Positions 22,760-32,939 of a stretch of DNA of 64,000 nt are shown here, in pieces; within the stretch, counting starts at the first letter, position 1; every line of letters starts with the position of its first letter. Where the stretch lies: the NCBI RefSeq assembly GCF_009755665.1, contig NZ_CP046622.1:1550001-1614000 (forward strand). Direction: 5' to 3'. Below the pieces are notes generated by a model. It was not told the DNA's origin, made no database searches, and saw only the letters and a program-made list of their open reading frames with translations. This DNA comes from Variovorax paradoxus (GTDB lineage Bacteria; Pseudomonadota; Gammaproteobacteria; Burkholderiales; Burkholderiaceae_C). The position numbers were made by a program, and so were the translations under genes.

Positions 22760-24181
22760 TCAGGCGAAGGTGCGCACGTCGACAAAGTGGCCGTGCACTG
22801 CGGCCGCGGCAGCCATGGCCGGGCTCACGAGGTGGGTGCGGCCACCGGCGCCCTGGCGGCCTTCGAAGTTGCGGTTGCTGGTCGATGCGCAGCGCTCGCC
22901 GGGCTCCAGCCGGTCGGCGTTCATGGCCAGGCACATCGAGCAGCCGGGCTCGCGCCATTCGAAGCCCGCGGCCTTGAAAATCACATCGAGGCCTTCGCGC
23001 TCGGCCTGTTCCTTCACCACGCCGGAGCCCGGAACCACCATCGCGAGCTTCACGTTTTTGGCCACCTTTTGGCCGAGCTTCTTCACCACGGCCGCGGCTT
23101 CACGCATGTCCTCGATGCGGCTGTTGGTGCAAGAGCCGATGAACACCTTGTCGATGAAGATGTCGTTCATCGCCTTGTTGGGCTCCAGGCCCATGTAGAC
23201 CAGTGCGCGCTCGATGGCGCCGCGCTTGCTGGCGTCCTTTTCCTTGTCGGGATCAGGCACGCGGCCGTTGATATCGACCACCATTTCGGGCGAGGTACCC
23301 CAGGTCACCTGCGGCTGGATCTGCGTCGCGTCGAGTTCGACCACGACGTCGAACTTCGCGTCGGGGTCGGACTGCAGCGTGCGCCAGTAGGCCACGGCCT
23401 GGTCCCATTCCACGCCGGTCGGGGCGAGTGGGCGACCCTTGATGTAGCTGATGGTCTTCTCGTCGACCGCCACCAACCCCGCGCGAGCGCCGGCCTCGAT
23501 GGCCATGTTGCAGACCGTCATGCGGCCTTCCATGCTCAGGTCGCGAATCGCAGAACCCGCGAATTCGATGGTGTAGCCGGTGCCGCCGGCAGTGCCGATC
23601 TTGCCGATGATTGCGAGCACGATGTCCTTGGCCGTGCAGCCGAATGGCAGCTTGCCTTCGACCTTCACCAGCATGTTCTTCGCCTTCTTGCCGAGCAGCG
23701 TTTGCGTGGCCATCACGTGCTCCACCTCGCTGGTGCCGATGCCGTGCGCCAGCGCGCCGAAGGCGCCGTGGGTGGAGGTGTGCGAGTCGCCGCAGACCAC
23801 GGTCATGCCGGGCAGCGTGGCGCCCGATTCGGGGCCGATCACGTGCACGATGCCCTGGCGCTTGCTCAGGAACGGAAAGAACGCCGCAGCGCCGAATTCC
23901 GCGATGTTCTTGTCGAGCGTGGTGACCTGCTCCTTGCTCGTGGGATCGGCAATGCCTTCGTAGCCGCGCTCCCAGCCCGTGGTGGGCGTGTTGTGGTCGG
24001 CCGTGGCCACGACCGAGCTGATGCGCCACAGCTTGCGGCCGGCCTCGCGCAGCCCCTCGAAGGCCTGCGGGCTGGTGACTTCATGCACCAGGTGGCGGTC
24101 GATGTAGAGGATGGCGGTGCCGTCTTCCTCGGTGTGGACGACGTGTTCGTCCCAGATCTTGTCGTAGAGCGTGCGTGCCAT
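22760..24181 (-). CDS. leuC: 3-isopropylmalate dehydratase large subunit
   Basis: The 473-residue aconitase-fold subunit holding the 4Fe-4S cluster. Cluster cysteines are seen in [13 protein letters not shown] and in [11 protein letters not shown]. The N-terminus [15 protein letters not shown] at 24181 fits the family; an in-frame extension of 23 codons has no similarity. It is the first gene of the leuCDB operon; a LysR regulator lies 43 bases upstream on the same strand. Confidence 0.98.
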   Translation of the reverse strand: MARTLYDKIWDEHVVHTEEDGTAILYIDRHLVHEVTSPQAFEGLREAGRKLWRISSVVATADHNTPTTGWERGYEGIADPTSKEQVTTLDKNIAEFGAAAFFPFLSKRQGIVHVIGPESGATLPGMTVVCGDSHTSTHGAFGALAHGIGTSEVEHVMATQTLLGKKAKNMLVKVEGKLPFGCTAKDIVLAIIGKIGTAGGTGYTIEFAGSAIRDLSMEGRMTVCNMAIEAGARAGLVAVDEKTISYIKGRPLAPTGVEWDQAVAYWRTLQSDPDAKFDVVVELDATQIQPQVTWGTSPEMVVDINGRVPDPDKEKDASKRGAIERALVYMGLEPNKAMNDIFIDKVFIGSCTNSRIEDMREAAAVVKKLGQKVAKNVKLAMVVPGSGVVKEQAEREGLDVIFKAAGFEWREPGCSMCLAMNADRLEPGERCASTSNRNFEGRQGAGGRTHLVSPAMAAAAAVHGHFVDVRTFA

Positions 24182-24224
24182 GTCGTTCTCTTGTCTTTCG
24201 TGGGGAAGTGAATTGTCTTGTTTT

Positions 24225-25178
24225 CTATGCCGCCATCGGCTCGGCCGCATCGTGCGCGGCGGCTGGCGTGTGCAAGTGGTTGACCAGCGTGCGCGCGGCC
24301 ACGGGCAGGGTGGAAAAGTCGCGCGCCACCAGCCGGATCTCGCGGTTCGACCAGGCGTCGTTCAGCGCCACGCTGCACAGGCGGCTTCCGATGCCGGCCT
24401 GCAGCAGTTCGAATGCGCGCTGCGGCATCACGCCGATGCCCAGGCCGTTGTCGATCATGCGGCACATGGCGTCGAGGCCGGTCACGTGGATGCGCAGCTT
24501 GACGCTGCGGCCCGCTTCAACCGCGGCCTGGTGCATGGCCACGTAGATCGAGCTGTTGGTGTGCAGCCCGACGTGGTCGAAGTCGAGCGAAGCCGTGAAA
24601 TCGATCGAACCTTGGGTCGCAAGCGGATGCCCGGCGGGCACGATCAGCACGAGCCGGTCGTGGCGGTAGGGCAGCGTCTGCAATTCGTTCGTGCCGTCGG
24701 GAATGTGGCAGATGCCGAGGTCGGCGGCACCTTCCTGCACCGCGCGCACCACTTCGTTGCTCAGGTGCTCTTCCAGGTCGATCTTGATCGCGTCGTGCTC
24801 GCGCGTGAAGGCGCCGAGGTCTTCCGGAAGAAACTGCACGATGGCCGATATGTTGGCGTGCACCCGCACATGGCCGCGCACGCCCTCGGCGTATTCGCTG
24901 AGCTCGCCCTGCATCTTCTCAAGGCTGTAGAGCACCGAGCGCGCGTGGTGCAACAGGCTTTCGCCCGCGGGCGAAAGATCGACCCCCCGCGCGTGGCGGT
25001 AGAGAAGGGTGGTGCCCAAGGTGGCTTCAAGGTCGGACAGCCGCTTGCTGATGGCCGAGGCGGCAATGAACTCGCGTTCCGCCGCCCGGCCGATGCTGCC
25101 CAATTCGCACACGGCCACGAACAACTGCAGCGACGTGAGGTCGATGCGCCGGGCGAAGTTGCGTTCTGAAGTGCTCAT
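24225..25178 (-). CDS. LysR-type transcriptional regulator
   Basis: A 317-residue LysR regulator. The winged helix-turn-helix spans about residues 12-70 ([40 protein letters not shown]), followed by a periplasmic-binding-like co-inducer domain (about 95-300). The N-terminus [13 protein letters not shown] at 25178 is preferred; the in-frame extension upstream to 25325 is unsupported. Its place directly before leuC suggests control of leuCDB, but LeuO/LeuR-type function is inferred from position only; effector unknown. Confidence 0.9.
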   Translation of the reverse strand: MSTSERNFARRIDLTSLQLFVAVCELGSIGRAAEREFIAASAISKRLSDLEATLGTTLLYRHARGVDLSPAGESLLHHARSVLYSLEKMQGELSEYAEGVRGHVRVHANISAIVQFLPEDLGAFTREHDAIKIDLEEHLSNEVVRAVQEGAADLGICHIPDGTNELQTLPYRHDRLVLIVPAGHPLATQGSIDFTASLDFDHVGLHTNSSIYVAMHQAAVEAGRSVKLRIHVTGLDAMCRMIDNGLGIGVMPQRAFELLQAGIGSRLCSVALNDAWSNREIRLVARDFSTLPVAARTLVNHLHTPAAAHDAAEPMAA

Positions 25179-25330
25179 GGGGTGTCGGACATCGCGTCTG
25201 GCGATGAGTTCGCCATTTTCTCTGGGTTTTGACCAACATGCCATCGTCATCTGCGATGGGTTCGTTGCCCTGAGGCGAGGAGCTCCGCGTGCAGCCCTTC
25301 GGTGCGGTGGATTTCCCCACTGCACACGGC

Positions 25331-25372
25331 AAAACGCCCCGCTCCTCGCTTGCGGGCGAGGGAGCGGGGCGT
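25331..25372 (-). terminator. Rho-independent terminator of the entericidin gene
   Basis: A 12-base-pair stem (ACGCCCCGCTCC with GGAGCGGGGCGT) at 25334-25372 is followed on the minus strand by TTTT. It lies about 50 bases downstream of the entericidin stop and about 150 bases upstream of the LysR start, so it separates the two units. Confidence 0.8.
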
Positions 25373-25422
25373 GCGTCAGCGCGCGGTACGCAGGTCTCGA
25401 AAGACCCTGGGTCGGTGCCTAC

Positions 25423-25563
25423 TTACTGGCGCTTCTTGGCGGCGTCTTCGACTTTTTCGCCGCCCTTCTGAATGTCCTGGCCTGCACCCCGGAAGGTGTT
25501 GCAGCCGGACAGCGGGACGGCGAAAGCGAAGGTGACGGCAATCAGCGCGGCAATTTTCTTCAT
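25423..25563 (-). CDS. Entericidin A/B family lipoprotein
   Basis: A 46-residue lipoprotein: a signal peptide with lipobox LSGC (acylated C21), then the short mature peptide (NTFRGAGQDIQKGGEKVEDA) typical of entericidins. In E. coli, EcnA and EcnB act as an antidote/toxin pair; in Burkholderiales single copies are common and their role is unproven. The ribosome-binding site AGGAGAT is strong. It is its own unit: a terminator follows, and gltA upstream ends in another terminator. Confidence 0.88.
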   Translation of the reverse strand: MKKIAALIAVTFAFAVPLSGCNTFRGAGQDIQKGGEKVEDAAKKRQ

Positions 25564-25661
25564 GACGGATCTCCTGAAGTCGTTGAAAAAGGCGGCCCGA
25601 CCTCGGGCCTCCGATGCACAACGTACCGAGCCCGTGCTGCGAATCCTGTCAGCCAAGACGC

Positions 25662-25686
25662 AAAAAAGCTGCCCGAAGGCAGCTTT
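25662..25686 (-). terminator. Rho-independent terminator of the gltA/sdh operon
   Basis: The stem AAAGCTGCC / GGCAGCTTT with a 4-base loop is followed on the minus strand by a run of T. It lies about 25 bases after the gltA stop and closes the sdhCDAB-sdhE-gltA transcript. Confidence 0.85.
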
Positions 25687-25709
25687 CCACGGTGAGCGCC
25701 GTTGCGCCT

Positions 25710-27020
25710 TCAGCGCTTGCCGATGGGCTGCACGTCGCGCTTGGGCGAGCCTTCGAACAGCTGGCGCGGGCGGCCGATCTTGTACTCGGGGTCGCCGATC
25801 ATTTCGTTCAGCTGGGCAATCCAGCCGACCGTGCGGGCCAGCGCGAAGATCGCGGTGAACAGCGGCACCGGAATGCCGATGGCGCGCTGCACGATGCCCG
25901 AGTAGAAGTCGACGTTCGGGTAGAGCTTGCGCGAGACGAAGTACTCGTCTTCGAGGGCGATCTTTTCGAGCTCCTTGGCGAGCTTGAAGAGCGGATCGTT
26001 TTCCAGGCCCAGCTCGGTCAGCACCTCATTACAGGTTTCCTGCATCAGCTTGGCGCGCGGGTCGTAGTTCTTGTACACGCGGTGGCCAAAGCCCATGAGC
26101 TTGACGTTCGAGTTCTTGTCCTTGACCTTCTTGATGAACTCGCCGATCTTCTCGACGCCGCCTTCCTTCTGGATGTCGTAGAGCATGTTCAGCGCCGCTT
26201 CGTTGGCGCCGCCGTGGGCAGGGCCCCAGAGGCAGGCCACGCCGGCCGCAATGGCCGCGAAGGGGTTGGTGCCCGACGAGCCGCACAGGCGCACGGTCGA
26301 GGTCGATGCGTTCTGCTCGTGGTCTGCGTGCAGGATGAAGATGCGGTCGAGCGCGCGCTCGAGCACCGGGTTCACCTTGTACTCCTCGCACGGCGTGGCA
26401 AACATCATGTGCAGGAAGTTGCCCGCGTAGCTCAGATCGTTCTTCGGGTACATGTACGGCTGGCCGATCGTGTACTTGTAGGCCATGGCCACGAGCGTGG
26501 GCATCTTCGCGATCAGGCGGATCGCGGCGATCTCGCGGTGCTCGGGATTGTTGATGTCCGTGCTGTCGTGATAGAAGGCCGACAGGGCGCCCACCAGGCC
26601 GGTCATGATGGCCATCGGGTGCGCATCGCGGCGGAAGCCGCGCAGGAAGAACTGCATCTGCTCGTTGACCATCGTGTGGTTGGTCACGAGCTTGGTGAAG
26701 TTGGTCTTCTTGGCCTGGTCCGGCAGCTCTCCGTAGAGCAGCAGGTGGCAGGTCTCGAGGAAGTCGCAGTTGGTTGCGAGCTGCTCAATGGGGTAGCCGC
26801 GGTACAGCAGTTCGCCCTTGTCGCCGTCGATGTACGTGATGGCCGACTGGCATGCGGCCGTCGACATGAAACCCGGGTCATAGGTGAACATGCCGGTCTG
26901 TGCATACAGCTTGCGGATGTCGATCACGTCCGGGCCCACGGTGCCCTTGTAGATCGGCAGTTCGACGCTGTCGCCGCCGTTGCTGAACGACAGCGTGGCC
27001 TTGGTATCGGAAGCTTTCAT
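25710..27020 (-). CDS. gltA: Citrate synthase (type II)
   Basis: A 436-residue hexameric-type citrate synthase joining oxaloacetate and acetyl-CoA. The N-terminal extension typical of Gram-negative enzymes is present ([20 protein letters not shown]). Active-site histidines are in [12 protein letters not shown] and the signature [14 protein letters not shown]. It is the last gene of the sdhC-sdhD-sdhA-sdhB-sdhE-gltA operon, 23 bases after sdhE. Confidence 0.98.
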   Translation of the reverse strand: MKASDTKATLSFSNGGDSVELPIYKGTVGPDVIDIRKLYAQTGMFTYDPGFMSTAACQSAITYIDGDKGELLYRGYPIEQLATNCDFLETCHLLLYGELPDQAKKTNFTKLVTNHTMVNEQMQFFLRGFRRDAHPMAIMTGLVGALSAFYHDSTDINNPEHREIAAIRLIAKMPTLVAMAYKYTIGQPYMYPKNDLSYAGNFLHMMFATPCEEYKVNPVLERALDRIFILHADHEQNASTSTVRLCGSSGTNPFAAIAAGVACLWGPAHGGANEAALNMLYDIQKEGGVEKIGEFIKKVKDKNSNVKLMGFGHRVYKNYDPRAKLMQETCNEVLTELGLENDPLFKLAKELEKIALEDEYFVSRKLYPNVDFYSGIVQRAIGIPVPLFTAIFALARTVGWIAQLNEMIGDPEYKIGRPRQLFEGSPKRDVQPIGKR

Positions 27021-27043
27021 TTCGGGTTTCTTTCAGAGAGTAT

Positions 27044-27382
27044 TCAGGAAGGCGAAGAAGAGGAAACGGAGGCGGAAACAGAGGTGGAGGGACGCTGCGC
27101 GCCGTCGGTGCGCATCAGCTGGAGCAACTCGACCACCTCGGCCCCGGCCCATGCGGGCTCGGGCTCCTTTCTTCGCAGCAGAAGATCGAGGAGGTCGTTG
27201 TCCGACAGGTCCATCAATGTCTCCATCGCTCCCGCCTGGCCGACGGTCATGTGCGACTCGTGCCGCTCGAAGAAGCGCGCGATGAACAGGTCGTTCTCGA
27301 GCAGACCGCGCCGGCAGCGCCATTTCAGCTTGCTCAGCGCACGTTCGCTGAGAGGCTGTGCGAGTTCGGCGGCGGTTTGCAT
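27044..27382 (-). CDS. sdhE: Succinate dehydrogenase assembly factor (FAD assembly factor)
   Basis: A 112-residue SdhE/YgfY/Sdh5 protein that promotes covalent FAD attachment to SdhA. The family core LSKLKWRCRRGLLENDLFIARFF contains the conserved RRG. The C-terminus is a low-complexity Ser/Thr/Val tail (about residues 98-112), beyond the usual 80-95 length. The ATG at 27382 (MQTAAELAQP) is preferred over one 5 codons upstream. It sits between sdhB and gltA, as in most betaproteobacteria. Confidence 0.93.
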   Translation of the reverse strand: MQTAAELAQPLSERALSKLKWRCRRGLLENDLFIARFFERHESHMTVGQAGAMETLMDLSDNDLLDLLLRRKEPEPAWAGAEVVELLQLMRTDGAQRPSTSVSASVSSSSPS

Positions 27383-27401
27383 GGTTTCTCTCGGCAAAGG
27401 A

Positions 27402-28103
27402 TCAGATGGCGCGGCGCACCATCAGTTCCTTGATCTTGCCAATCGCCTTCGTGGGGTTCAGGTTCTTCGGGCACACGTCCACGCAGTTCATGATCGTGTG
27501 GCAGCGGAACAGGCGGTACGGGTCCTCGAGGTTGTCCAGGCGCTCGGCGGTGGCTTCGTCGCGGCTGTCGGCGATGAAGCGGTAGGCCTGCAGCAGGCCG
27601 GCCGGGCCCACGAACTTGTCGGGGTTCCACCAGAAGCTCGGGCAGCTCGTGGAGCAGCTCGCGCACAGAATGCACTCGTACAGGCCGTTGAGCTCGTCGC
27701 GCTCCTCGGGCGACTGCAGGCGCTCCTTCTCGGGCGGCACGTTGTCGTTCTGCAGGTACGGCTTGATCGAGTTGTACTGCTTGAAGAACTGCGTCATGTC
27801 CACGATCAGGTCGCGGATCACGGGCAGGCCCGGCAGCGGCTTCAACACGATCGTGCCCTTGAGCGTGAGCATGTTGGTCAGGCAGGCGAGGCCGTTCTTG
27901 CCGTTGATGTTCATGGCGTCGGAGCCGCAGACGCCTTCGCGGCACGAGCGGCGGAACGACAGCGTGGGATCCTGCGCCTTGAGCTTCATCAGGGCGTCGA
28001 GCAGCATGCGCTCATGGCCGTCGAGTTCGATCTCGATGGTCTGCATGTAGGGCTTGGCGTCCTTGTCCGGGTCGTAGCGGTAGATTTGGAATGTGCGCTT
28101 CAT
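27402..28103 (-). CDS. sdhB: Succinate dehydrogenase iron-sulfur subunit
   Basis: A 233-residue subunit carrying three Fe-S centres that relay electrons from SdhA flavin to ubiquinone. The 2Fe-2S ligands are in CREGVCGSDAMNINGKNGLAC, read here as CREGVCG...NGLAC. The 4Fe-4S ligands are in CILCASCSTSCPSFWW and the 3Fe-4S ligands in CHTIMNCVDVCPKNLNP. It lies 21 bases after sdhA. Confidence 0.98.
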   Translation of the reverse strand: MKRTFQIYRYDPDKDAKPYMQTIEIELDGHERMLLDALMKLKAQDPTLSFRRSCREGVCGSDAMNINGKNGLACLTNMLTLKGTIVLKPLPGLPVIRDLIVDMTQFFKQYNSIKPYLQNDNVPPEKERLQSPEERDELNGLYECILCASCSTSCPSFWWNPDKFVGPAGLLQAYRFIADSRDEATAERLDNLEDPYRLFRCHTIMNCVDVCPKNLNPTKAIGKIKELMVRRAI

Positions 28104-28124
28104 CGTATGACCTTGTAAATATTC

Positions 28125-29933
28125 TTAGAACGTGCGGACCTTGGGTGGTACCGAGGCGACCGTCAGCGGCTGCAGCTTGACGGGCTTGTACGACAGGCGG
28201 TTGTCCGCGCTGTACCAGAGCGTGTGCTTCATCCAGTTGGCGTCGTCGCGGCCCAGCGGTGCGACCGGGTCGTCCGCGGGGCGCTCGTAGTCTTCCACCG
28301 TGTGGGCGCCGCGGCATTCCTTGCGGGCAGCGGCCGAGACCATGGTGGCCTGCGCCACTTCGATCAGGTTATCGACTTCCAGCGCTTCGATGCGGGCGGT
28401 GTTGAACACCTTGGACTTGTCCTTCAGGCCGATCGACCTGACGCGCTCGCGCACGGCGGCGATCTTGACCACGCCTTCGTCCATCGAGGCTTGCTTGCGG
28501 AACACGGCGGCATGCTGCTGCATGACCGCGCGGATTTCGCCGGCCACGTCCTGGGCGTACTCGCCGCCGGTTGCGGCTTCGAGTTCGTTCAGGCGCTCCA
28601 GGGTGCGGTCGGCCGCATCCTTGGGCAGTTCCTTGTGTTCCTTTTGCTTGTTGTTGAACTCGACGATGTGGTTGCCGGCCGCGCGGCCGAACACCAGCAG
28701 GTCGAGCAGCGAGTTGGTGCCCAGGCGGTTGGCGCCGTGCACGCTCACGCAGGAGCATTCGCCCACCGCGTAGAGGCCGTTCACCACGGCGCTGTTGTCT
28801 TCACCCTTCTGGATGACGACCTGGCCGTTGATGTTGGTCGGAATGCCGCCCATCTGGTAGTGGATGGTTGGCACCACGGGAATCGGTTCCTTGGTGATGT
28901 CGACGTTGGCGAAATTCACGCCGATTTCGTACACCGAGGGCAGGCGCTTGTGGATGGTCTCGGCACCGAGGTGGTCGAGCTTCAGCAGCACGTAGTCCTT
29001 GTTGGGTCCGCAGCCGCGGCCTTCCTTGATTTCCTGGTCCATCGAGCGCGAGACGAAGTCGCGCGGTGCCAGGTCCTTCAGGGTGGGCGCATAGCGCTCC
29101 ATGAAGCGTTCGCCGTTGCTGTTGAGCAGGATGGCGCCTTCGCCGCGGCAGCCTTCGGTCAGCAGCACGCCCGCACCGGCCACGCCGGTCGGGTGGAACT
29201 GCCAGAACTCCATGTCCTGCAGCGGAATGCCCGAACGCGCGGCCATGCCCAGGCCGTCGCCGGTGTTGATGAAGGCGTTGGTCGAGGCCTGGAAGATGCG
29301 GCCCGCGCCGCCGGTGGCCAGCAGCACGGTCTTGGCCTGCAGGATGTGCAGGTCGCCGGTTTCCATTTCGAGGGCCGTGACGCCGACCACGTCGCCTTCG
29401 GCGTCGCGGATCAGGTCGAGCGCCATCCACTCGACGAAGAACTGGGTGCGTGCCTCGACGTTCTTCTGGTAGAGCGTGTGCAGCATGGCGTGGCCGGTAC
29501 GGTCGGCCGCGGCGCAGGCGCGCTGCACGGGCTTTTCGCCGTAGTTGGCCGTGTGGCCGCCGAACGGGCGCTGGTAGATCGTGCCGTCGGGATTGCGGTC
29601 GAACGGCATGCCGAAGTGTTCGAGCTCGTACACGACCTTGGGTGCTTCACGGCACATGAACTCGATCGCGTCCTGGTCGCCGAGCCAGTCGGAGCCCTTG
29701 ATCGTGTCGTAGAAGTGGTAGTGCCAGTTGTCCTCGCTCATGTTGCCGAGCGACGCGCCCACGCCGCCTTGGGCAGCCACGGTGTGCGAACGGGTGGGAA
29801 ACACCTTGGAGAGCACCGCCACGTTCAGGCCGGCGCGGGCCAGTTGCAGCGAAGCGCGCATGCCGGAGCCGCCGGCGCCGACGATCACGACGTCGAACTT
29901 GCGCTTGGTGATTTGTTCTTTTGTGTAGGTCAT
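28125..29933 (-). CDS. sdhA: Succinate dehydrogenase flavoprotein subunit
   Basis: A 602-residue catalytic subunit oxidising succinate to fumarate, with covalent FAD. The dinucleotide motif VVIVGAGGSGMRA is near the N-terminus, and the FAD-linked histidine lies in FPTRSHTVAAQGGVGA. HPTGVAGAGVLLTEGCRGEG and the C-terminal arginine region KECRGAHTVEDYERP fit the family. The ATG at 29933 (MTYTKEQ) is correct; a 45-codon upstream extension overlaps sdhD. Confidence 0.98.
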   Translation of the reverse strand: MTYTKEQITKRKFDVVIVGAGGSGMRASLQLARAGLNVAVLSKVFPTRSHTVAAQGGVGASLGNMSEDNWHYHFYDTIKGSDWLGDQDAIEFMCREAPKVVYELEHFGMPFDRNPDGTIYQRPFGGHTANYGEKPVQRACAAADRTGHAMLHTLYQKNVEARTQFFVEWMALDLIRDAEGDVVGVTALEMETGDLHILQAKTVLLATGGAGRIFQASTNAFINTGDGLGMAARSGIPLQDMEFWQFHPTGVAGAGVLLTEGCRGEGAILLNSNGERFMERYAPTLKDLAPRDFVSRSMDQEIKEGRGCGPNKDYVLLKLDHLGAETIHKRLPSVYEIGVNFANVDITKEPIPVVPTIHYQMGGIPTNINGQVVIQKGEDNSAVVNGLYAVGECSCVSVHGANRLGTNSLLDLLVFGRAAGNHIVEFNNKQKEHKELPKDAADRTLERLNELEAATGGEYAQDVAGEIRAVMQQHAAVFRKQASMDEGVVKIAAVRERVRSIGLKDKSKVFNTARIEALEVDNLIEVAQATMVSAAARKECRGAHTVEDYERPADDPVAPLGRDDANWMKHTLWYSADNRLSYKPVKLQPLTVASVPPKVRTF

Positions 29934-29940
29934 GGTGGGG

Positions 29941-30306
29941 TCAGATCTTCCAAAGCACTTGAATGGCCCAACCCGCACAACCGACAAGCCAGACGATGGT
30001 GAAAATTTGCAGGGCAAGGCGGATGCCGACGGGCTGGATGTAGTCCATCCACACGTCGCGCATGCCAACCCATACGTGATAGAGCAGGGAGGCGATCACG
30101 GAGAAGGTCAGCACCTTCATCCACTGCGCGGCGAAGATGCCGGCCCAGAGGTCGTAGCCCAGCGGGCCACGCGTGAAGATCAGTTGCGCGAGCAGGATGA
30201 TCGTGAAGAGCGCCATCAGGCCGCCCGTGATGCGCTGGCTGAGCCAGTCGCGCAAACCGTAATGTGCGCCGACGACGATGCGCTTGGAGCCGTAATTCAC
30301 AGACAT
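29941..30306 (-). CDS. sdhD: Succinate dehydrogenase membrane anchor subunit D
   Basis: A 121-residue hydrophobic anchor with three membrane segments (about residues 30-48, 60-82 and 93-115). The motif VWVGMRDVWMDYIQP, with heme/quinone-site residues, is typical of SdhD. MSVNYGSKRIVVGAHYGL is the betaproteobacterial N-terminus. It lies 13 bases after sdhC and 7 bases before sdhA. Confidence 0.95.
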   Translation of the reverse strand: MSVNYGSKRIVVGAHYGLRDWLSQRITGGLMALFTIILLAQLIFTRGPLGYDLWAGIFAAQWMKVLTFSVIASLLYHVWVGMRDVWMDYIQPVGIRLALQIFTIVWLVGCAGWAIQVLWKI

Positions 30307-30319
30307 GGTTGGCTCCTTC

Positions 30320-30766
30320 TCAGTACAGGCCGAACAGCTTGGCGCCAAGCGCCAGCGTGAGCACGATGCTCAGGAACAGCGTGACGACGGCCGAGGTGTG
30401 GCCGAATTCCTTGGTGACCGCAGCGTGGCTCACGTCCATCCAGAGGTGGCGCAGGCCGGCGATGAAGTGGTGCAGGTAGGCCCAGATCAGCGCGAGCGCG
30501 ACCAGCTTGAAGAACCAGCCCGGAACGAAACCAAGGCCGCTGTTGAAGGCGGCCTTGAATCTGGCGAACGAATAGTCGGATGAAAGCGAGGCGTCGAACA
30601 TCCAGATGATGAACGGCATCAGCAGGAACATCAGCACACCGCTCACGCGGTGCAGGATCGACACGATGCCGGCCGGCGGCAGCCGGTAGGTCGTGAGATC
30701 GGTGAAGGCATTGATGTTCCGGAATTCGCGGCGCGGCGGCCGGGGAGGGGTTGCAAGCTCTGTCAT
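30320..30766 (-). CDS. sdhC: Succinate dehydrogenase cytochrome b556 subunit C
   Basis: A 148-residue anchor subunit with three membrane segments. The family motif is FRNINAFTDLTTYRLPPAG plus SILHRVSGVLMFL (quinone-site Ser and Arg), and HHFIAGLRHLWMD carries the heme-ligand histidine region. The ATG at 30766 is preferred over a start 26 codons upstream. No clear ribosome-binding site is visible before it. First gene of the sdhCDAB-sdhE-gltA operon; the roughly 225 bases upstream, to the GntR gene, contain no other gene. Confidence 0.95.
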   Translation of the reverse strand: MTELATPPRPPRREFRNINAFTDLTTYRLPPAGIVSILHRVSGVLMFLLMPFIIWMFDASLSSDYSFARFKAAFNSGLGFVPGWFFKLVALALIWAYLHHFIAGLRHLWMDVSHAAVTKEFGHTSAVVTLFLSIVLTLALGAKLFGLY

Positions 30767-30992
30767 TGGGGGAGGCTTTCGTGGCTTGGTGGCTTGTTCT
30801 GGTTGGTAGCGAACGCTTTTGTTTCTTCTGCGGAATGCAAACAACGCAAAATTCTATTGCAATGCACCATTGCATGGCGGAGGTGCCCGCGTCGGCGCAG
30901 TGCCGCAGTCGGATGCTATTGACTTCGGAGCATGCCGCGCACGGGGCGCGGGTGCTGCGATGCGGTTCGATCTTGGTTTCATCTGCGCGATC

Positions 30993-31748
30993 TCAGCCGA
31001 GCTGGTTCCGGTAATGGTGCGTGTCGGTGCGATACAGGCCGCGGCGCAATTCCATCGGCGTGTCGTGGTACGTATGCGCCAGGCGCTCCACGCTGAGCAA
31101 GGGCACTTGCAGCGACACATCGAGGAGCGCCGCCTGCTCGTCATCGGGCAGCACCGCGCGGATTTTTTCTTCGGCGCGCACCATCCGCACGCCGAATTCG
31201 GTTTCGAACATCGCGTACATCGGGCCGGGCCAGGCCCGCAGCCGCTCGGCCGTGAGGCCTTTAAACGGCGCGCCGGGGAGCCACAGGTCTTCAAGAATGG
31301 TCGGCACGCCGCCGTAGGCGAGCACGCGCCGCACCTGCAGCACTGCATCGCCGGTGCGCAGCGCCAACGCGCGCGCCACGTCGGCCGAGGCGCGCTGGCG
31401 GCGGCAATCGATGATGGTGCGCTCGGCCGGGCCTTCGGTGCTTGGCGTGCCGACATCGGGGACGAGCTTCAGAAAGCGGTACTGCACGTGCTGCTCGGCA
31501 TGCGTGGCGACGAAGGTGCCCTTGCCCTGGCGCCGGACCACGAGGTTTTCAGCCGCCAGCTCGTCGATGGCCTTGCGCACCGTGCCCTGGCTCACGCGAT
31601 ACCGCGCGGCAAGGTCCATCTCGCTCGGAATTGGTTCGCCCGGCTTCCACTCGCCGGCCTGCAGGCTCTGCAGGATCAATGTCTTGATCTGCTGGTAGAG
31701 CGGACTGAAGGAAGGCGTCGCGGAGTCTTCGAGGACGGTGGCATTCAT
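30993..31748 (-). CDS. GntR-family regulator, HutC subfamily (UTRA domain)
   Basis: A 251-residue regulator. The winged helix lies at about residues 14-80 (PLYQQIKTLILQSLQAGEWK; GTVRKAIDELAAENLVVRRQ, GKGTFV) and the C-terminal UTRA ligand-binding domain at about 100-245. It sits exactly between the minus-strand sdh-gltA operon and the plus-strand mdh-acnB group and is divergent from mdh. A palindrome in the shared promoter (31789-31800) is a good candidate operator. Control of TCA-cycle genes in response to a TCA metabolite is an inference from position. Confidence 0.9.
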   Translation of the reverse strand: MNATVLEDSATPSFSPLYQQIKTLILQSLQAGEWKPGEPIPSEMDLAARYRVSQGTVRKAIDELAAENLVVRRQGKGTFVATHAEQHVQYRFLKLVPDVGTPSTEGPAERTIIDCRRQRASADVARALALRTGDAVLQVRRVLAYGGVPTILEDLWLPGAPFKGLTAERLRAWPGPMYAMFETEFGVRMVRAEEKIRAVLPDDEQAALLDVSLQVPLLSVERLAHTYHDTPMELRRGLYRTDTHHYRNQLG

Positions 31749-31788
31749 GGCAGCGGTGGGGTGCGCCGTGGCGGAACCTCCGAGCATA

Positions 31789-31808
31789 TCTTATATAAGA
31801 CATAAGAC
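31789..31808. promoter_or_regulatory. Candidate GntR operator in the gntR-mdh divergent promoter
   Basis: TCTTATATAAGA at 31789-31800 is a perfect 12-base palindrome, and its right half is repeated directly as ATAAGAC-ATAAGAC. AT-rich palindromes of this sort are typical GntR operators. It lies 41 bases upstream of the regulator start and about 130 bases upstream of mdh; a TTAAAAT (-10-like) follows near 31827. Confidence 0.6.
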
Positions 31809-31932
31809 GGACCGCATCGATTCGGCTTAAAATGCGGGCCGGCCTGCGCCGCGGGAAGGATTTCCGCCCTGCAGGACACCGGCGCCAAGCGCGCCCGCCG
31901 ATACCGTTTTCACCATCTTCTGGAGTCTTCCC

Positions 31933-32919
31933 ATGAGCAAAAAACCCGTCCGCGTTGCCGTCACCGGTGCCGCCGGTCAAATCGGTTACGCCCTGTTGTT
32001 CCGTATCGCGTCGGGCGAAATGCTCGGCAAAGACCAGCCGGTCATCCTGCAATTGCTCGAAATCCCCGACGAGAAGGCCCAGAAGGCGCTCAAGGGCGTG
32101 ATGATGGAGCTCGACGACTGCGCCTTCCCGCTGCTGGCCGGCATGGAAGCCCACGGCGACCCGATGACCGCATTCAAGGACGCCGACTACGCCCTCCTGG
32201 TCGGCTCGCGTCCGCGCGGCCCGGGCATGGAGCGTGCCGAGCTGCTGGCGGTCAATGGCGCCATCTTCACGGCACAGGGCAAGGCGCTGAACGCCGTCGC
32301 CAGCCGCAGCGTGAAGGTGCTGGTGGTCGGCAACCCCGCCAACACCAACGCCTACATCGCGATGAAGAGCGCCCCTGACCTGCCGCGCAAGAACTTCACC
32401 GCCATGCTGCGCCTGGACCACAACCGTGCCGCCAGCCAGATCGCTGCCAAGACGGGCAAGCCCGTGGCCGACATCGAAAAGCTCGTCGTGTGGGGCAATC
32501 ACTCGCCCACGATGTACGCCGACTACCGCTTTGCCACCATCAACGGCGAAAGCGTTGCCAAGATGATCAACGACCAGGAATGGAACGCCAACACCTTCCT
32601 GCCGACCGTCGGCAAGCGCGGCGCCGCCATCATCGAGGCACGCGGCTTGTCGTCGGCTGCTTCGGCCGCCAACGCCGCCATCGACCACATGCGCGACTGG
32701 GCCCTGGGCACCAACGGCAAGTGGGTCACCATGGGCATTCCGTCGGACGGCCAATACGGCATTCCGAAGGACACGATGTTCGGCTTCCCGGTCACCTGCG
32801 AAAACGGCGAATACAAGCTGGTCGAAGGCCTGGATATCGACGCATTCAGCCAGGAACGCATCAACAAGACCCTGGAAGAGCTGCAGGGCGAGCAGGCGGG
32901 CGTCGCTCACCTCCTGTAA
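31933..32919 (+). CDS. mdh: Malate dehydrogenase
   Basis: A 328-residue NAD-dependent enzyme of the longer, MDH type 2 class (cytosolic-like). The dinucleotide motif [18 protein letters not shown] is at the N-terminus. Substrate arginines are in [14 protein letters not shown], and the catalytic histidine is in [20 protein letters not shown] ribosome-binding site precedes the ATG. mdh is the first plus-strand gene after the regulator; tam follows after 20 bases. Confidence 0.98.
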   Translation: MSKKPVRVAVTGAAGQIGYALLFRIASGEMLGKDQPVILQLLEIPDEKAQKALKGVMMELDDCAFPLLAGMEAHGDPMTAFKDADYALLVGSRPRGPGMERAELLAVNGAIFTAQGKALNAVASRSVKVLVVGNPANTNAYIAMKSAPDLPRKNFTAMLRLDHNRAASQIAAKTGKPVADIEKLVVWGNHSPTMYADYRFATINGESVAKMINDQEWNANTFLPTVGKRGAAIIEARGLSSAASAANAAIDHMRDWALGTNGKWVTMGIPSDGQYGIPKDTMFGFPVTCENGEYKLVEGLDIDAFSQERINKTLEELQGEQAGVAHLL

Positions 32920-32939
32920 TTGCAAATCGCAGCATCGGC

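Noticed and set aside
22106..24211. A 701-codon plus-strand ORF opposite leuC-leuD
   Set aside because: It runs through two well-conserved genes on the other strand and shows no recognisable domain.
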